From NCBI GenBank assembly GCA_021613375.1, contig CM038720.1, positions 12,741,962 through 12,805,961 on the forward strand: a DNA stretch of 64,000 nucleotides, given 5' to 3'. The position numbers and the translations under genes are program-made. Under the pieces are notes generated by a model, which worked only from the letters and a program-made list of their open reading frames with translations, was not told the origin of the DNA and searched no databases. Positions 62,001-64,000 of the stretch are shown here, piece by piece (the stretch's first letter is position 1; each line of letters begins with the position of its first letter). Origin of the DNA: Megaleporinus macrocephalus (Eukaryota; Chordata; Actinopteri; Characiformes; Anostomidae).

Positions 62001-64000
62001 ATTCTCAAACAATACATACAGCTATTACATGCTTATTGTCACTCCAACTCCCAGCATGCACTTGCTGATGATGTCACACCCACATGTCCCCAACACACCA
62101 ATTACACACACCTCTCATGCTCTGTAACTCCGGAATACTGATTACGCACACCTGTCACATATCACACACACACCATGGGGGCATCTGAAATCGCCTACTA
62201 AGATAGTACTAGATCAATCATCAGTACCTACTGATGTTATACTCTGGACATCTATATCAGTTATCAGACACTGTTATACTCCAGACCTCTATATCAGTTA
62301 TCAGACACTATTATACTCTGGACCTCTATATCAGTTATGGACCTCTATATTAGTTATGAGACACTGTTCAGTCCAGACCTCTATATCAATCATCAGACAC
62401 TATTATACTCCAGACCTCTATGTTAGTTATCAGACACTGTTATACTCCGGACCTCTATATCAGTTATCAGACACTGTTATACACCAGACCTCTATATCAG
62501 TTATCAGACACTGTTATACTCCGGACCTCTATATCAGTCATCAGACACTGTTATACTCCAGACCTCTATATCAGTTATCAGACATTGTTATACTCCGGAC
62601 CTCTATATCAGTTATCAGACACTGTTATACTCCGGACCTCTGTATCAATCATCTTTTTTTATTTCTATTTTATGTGCATGCAGTTGGAAAAAACTGTAAA
62701 AGAGAAGTGAGGATCAAAACTGTAAAACACACCACCAGCTGTACCTCTATGACATGAAACTAAACCCACTCTTCTCTACAGCAACACTACAAGTAAACTA
62801 ATGTGACAAGTAAAGACTTTCATTTATCATTTATCAGCTAGATTTAAATGATTGAACTCTCACAGTACATTACACTCACTTACATTGACAACTACTTAAT
62901 TCAAAGTAAGTTAATCAGTGTTGGTCTCTGTATCCATATCGATAAGGGCTAAATCCATATACTCATACTCATGTGTGAAAAAAATGGTGTTGATGCATAA
63001 CTACTAATTAGCATTGAGCAATCTGTAGCCCTGAACCTTTACATATCGTTACTGTCCAATGTAGAACATATAACTCCATTTGTGTTGAATTTGAGTTTTC
63101 TACACCTTTTGAACACGCCAATGGTTGTTTACATTACGTATGAATGTACCAATAGAAGTGTTCCAAAGCAGCTTGGAAAAAATTCTGGTTCCATTGACTT
63201 ACATTAAAAATAAAGTATGTTTTTGGTCTCCCCTGTAAATTTGCAGTTTTGGAGATACTTGTTTTCAAGGTTTCACCACATTGTACAGCTCAACTTGACT
63301 CGACTCTGAGCTTTTGATAGCAACCACTTCAATTTCCACCACAGATATAGTACCCCCTTTAGTGTAGCTGGTCATCACAGTAACACCACATGAAATTGCA
63401 GTGATGTGAAGGAGAAGCATTTGGTTCTGAATGAAAAAAAGACAGGAGAGTTTAGTCACTGCTACAGAAATCAGACTTTGAGGCGATTCTTGTAGCTCAA
63501 AGGTAATGCAAGATGGAGGTCATATCAAAAACAGGACCAGATGCCAAGTTTGATTCCTATTTAAAAATTAAACAAGATCACGTCACATGCTCGCATCAAA
63601 ATGTTCATATAGATAAGTGACTCAAATCTGTCATGATTAAATCAGTTTGTTTCATGATGACTGGATCATATAGAAATGTTCCATCAACTTACACTGAAAG
63701 CTGAGAAGGTTTTTGGCTTCCACTGTAAATACAACTTTGGAAATACTTGGAAAAAGACAATATATACTCCATCTAGTACCACATATTTGCCTCAAACTGC
63801 ATCTCCAGGACTCCAAGATCCCATAAGAACGTGACTGGATAACAAGGTAAGCTAATCCTGAATTTCATCGCTGTCCAAAGAATATAATGTATTTTCATTT
63901 TTCTTTATCATTTAAAAACTACTTAGCTTGTTTGAAAACTTCTGGTTCCATTGACTTACATTGAAAGTAAATACCTTTTTTTGGACTCTCCTGTGAAGTC

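Overview
This is nuclear DNA from a vertebrate, almost certainly a teleost fish. The evidence is the mixture of repeats: several subfamilies of decayed Tc1-like transposons, hAT-type miniature elements with 8-bp target duplications, V-SINE-like tRNA-derived SINEs with the conserved vertebrate central block, an L2-type LINE with a (TTGAC)n tail, a full-length BEL/Pao LTR retrotransposon primed by tRNA-Tyr, and many mini- and microsatellites. I cannot name the species. I recognise no host protein-coding exon, rRNA gene, functional tRNA gene or CRISPR array. The window reads as intergenic or deep intronic sequence, and nearly all open frames belong to mobile elements or are accidents of tandem repeats.

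Layout. 0-3 kb: a 5' fragment of a hAT-type BED-finger transposase, a 39-bp-arm hairpin and an 85-bp minisatellite. 3-9 kb: hAT ends, a hAT MITE, and a Tc1-like element bounded by TA with a small hairpin MITE beside it. 9-13.5 kb: a V-SINE and several copies of an LTR-like repeat. 13.9-16.2 kb: a MITE, a 24-bp minisatellite of about 54 units and a deleted Tc1 copy. 16.4-23.7 kb: the BEL/Pao element, with indistinguishable LTRs, a 5-bp duplication, a primer-binding site and one uninterrupted gag-pol frame. 23.8-30 kb: single-copy tracts, a 141-bp tandem repeat, a V-SINE, a hAT MITE nested in an older repeat, and a CA-rich array. 30.6-33.4 kb: a diverged minisatellite split by a 5'-truncated L2-like LINE. 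34-46 kb: single-copy DNA, Tc1 remnants (one with a SINE inside), a 42-bp minisatellite and the best-preserved hAT MITE. 46.9-56 kb: a GA tract, an LTR-like block with a pentanucleotide array, another TA-bounded Tc1 element, a local duplication and a 50-bp minisatellite. 56-64 kb: a TA/CA microsatellite, a complete MITE, hAT ends, a V-SINE, a 37-bp minisatellite and a cluster of MITE-like copies.

How the parts act together. The BEL/Pao element is the only one whose protein looks intact; it carries gag, protease, reverse transcriptase, RNase H and integrase. The Tc1-like copies are broken, and in two of them the third catalytic acid (Glu) is read as Lys. The MITEs could only have moved with enzymes supplied from elsewhere. 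The most interesting pattern is that two minisatellites (24-bp and 42-bp units) resemble terminal sequences of Tc1-type transposons, suggesting that transposon ends seeded tandem arrays. I found no convincing undescribed multi-gene system here.
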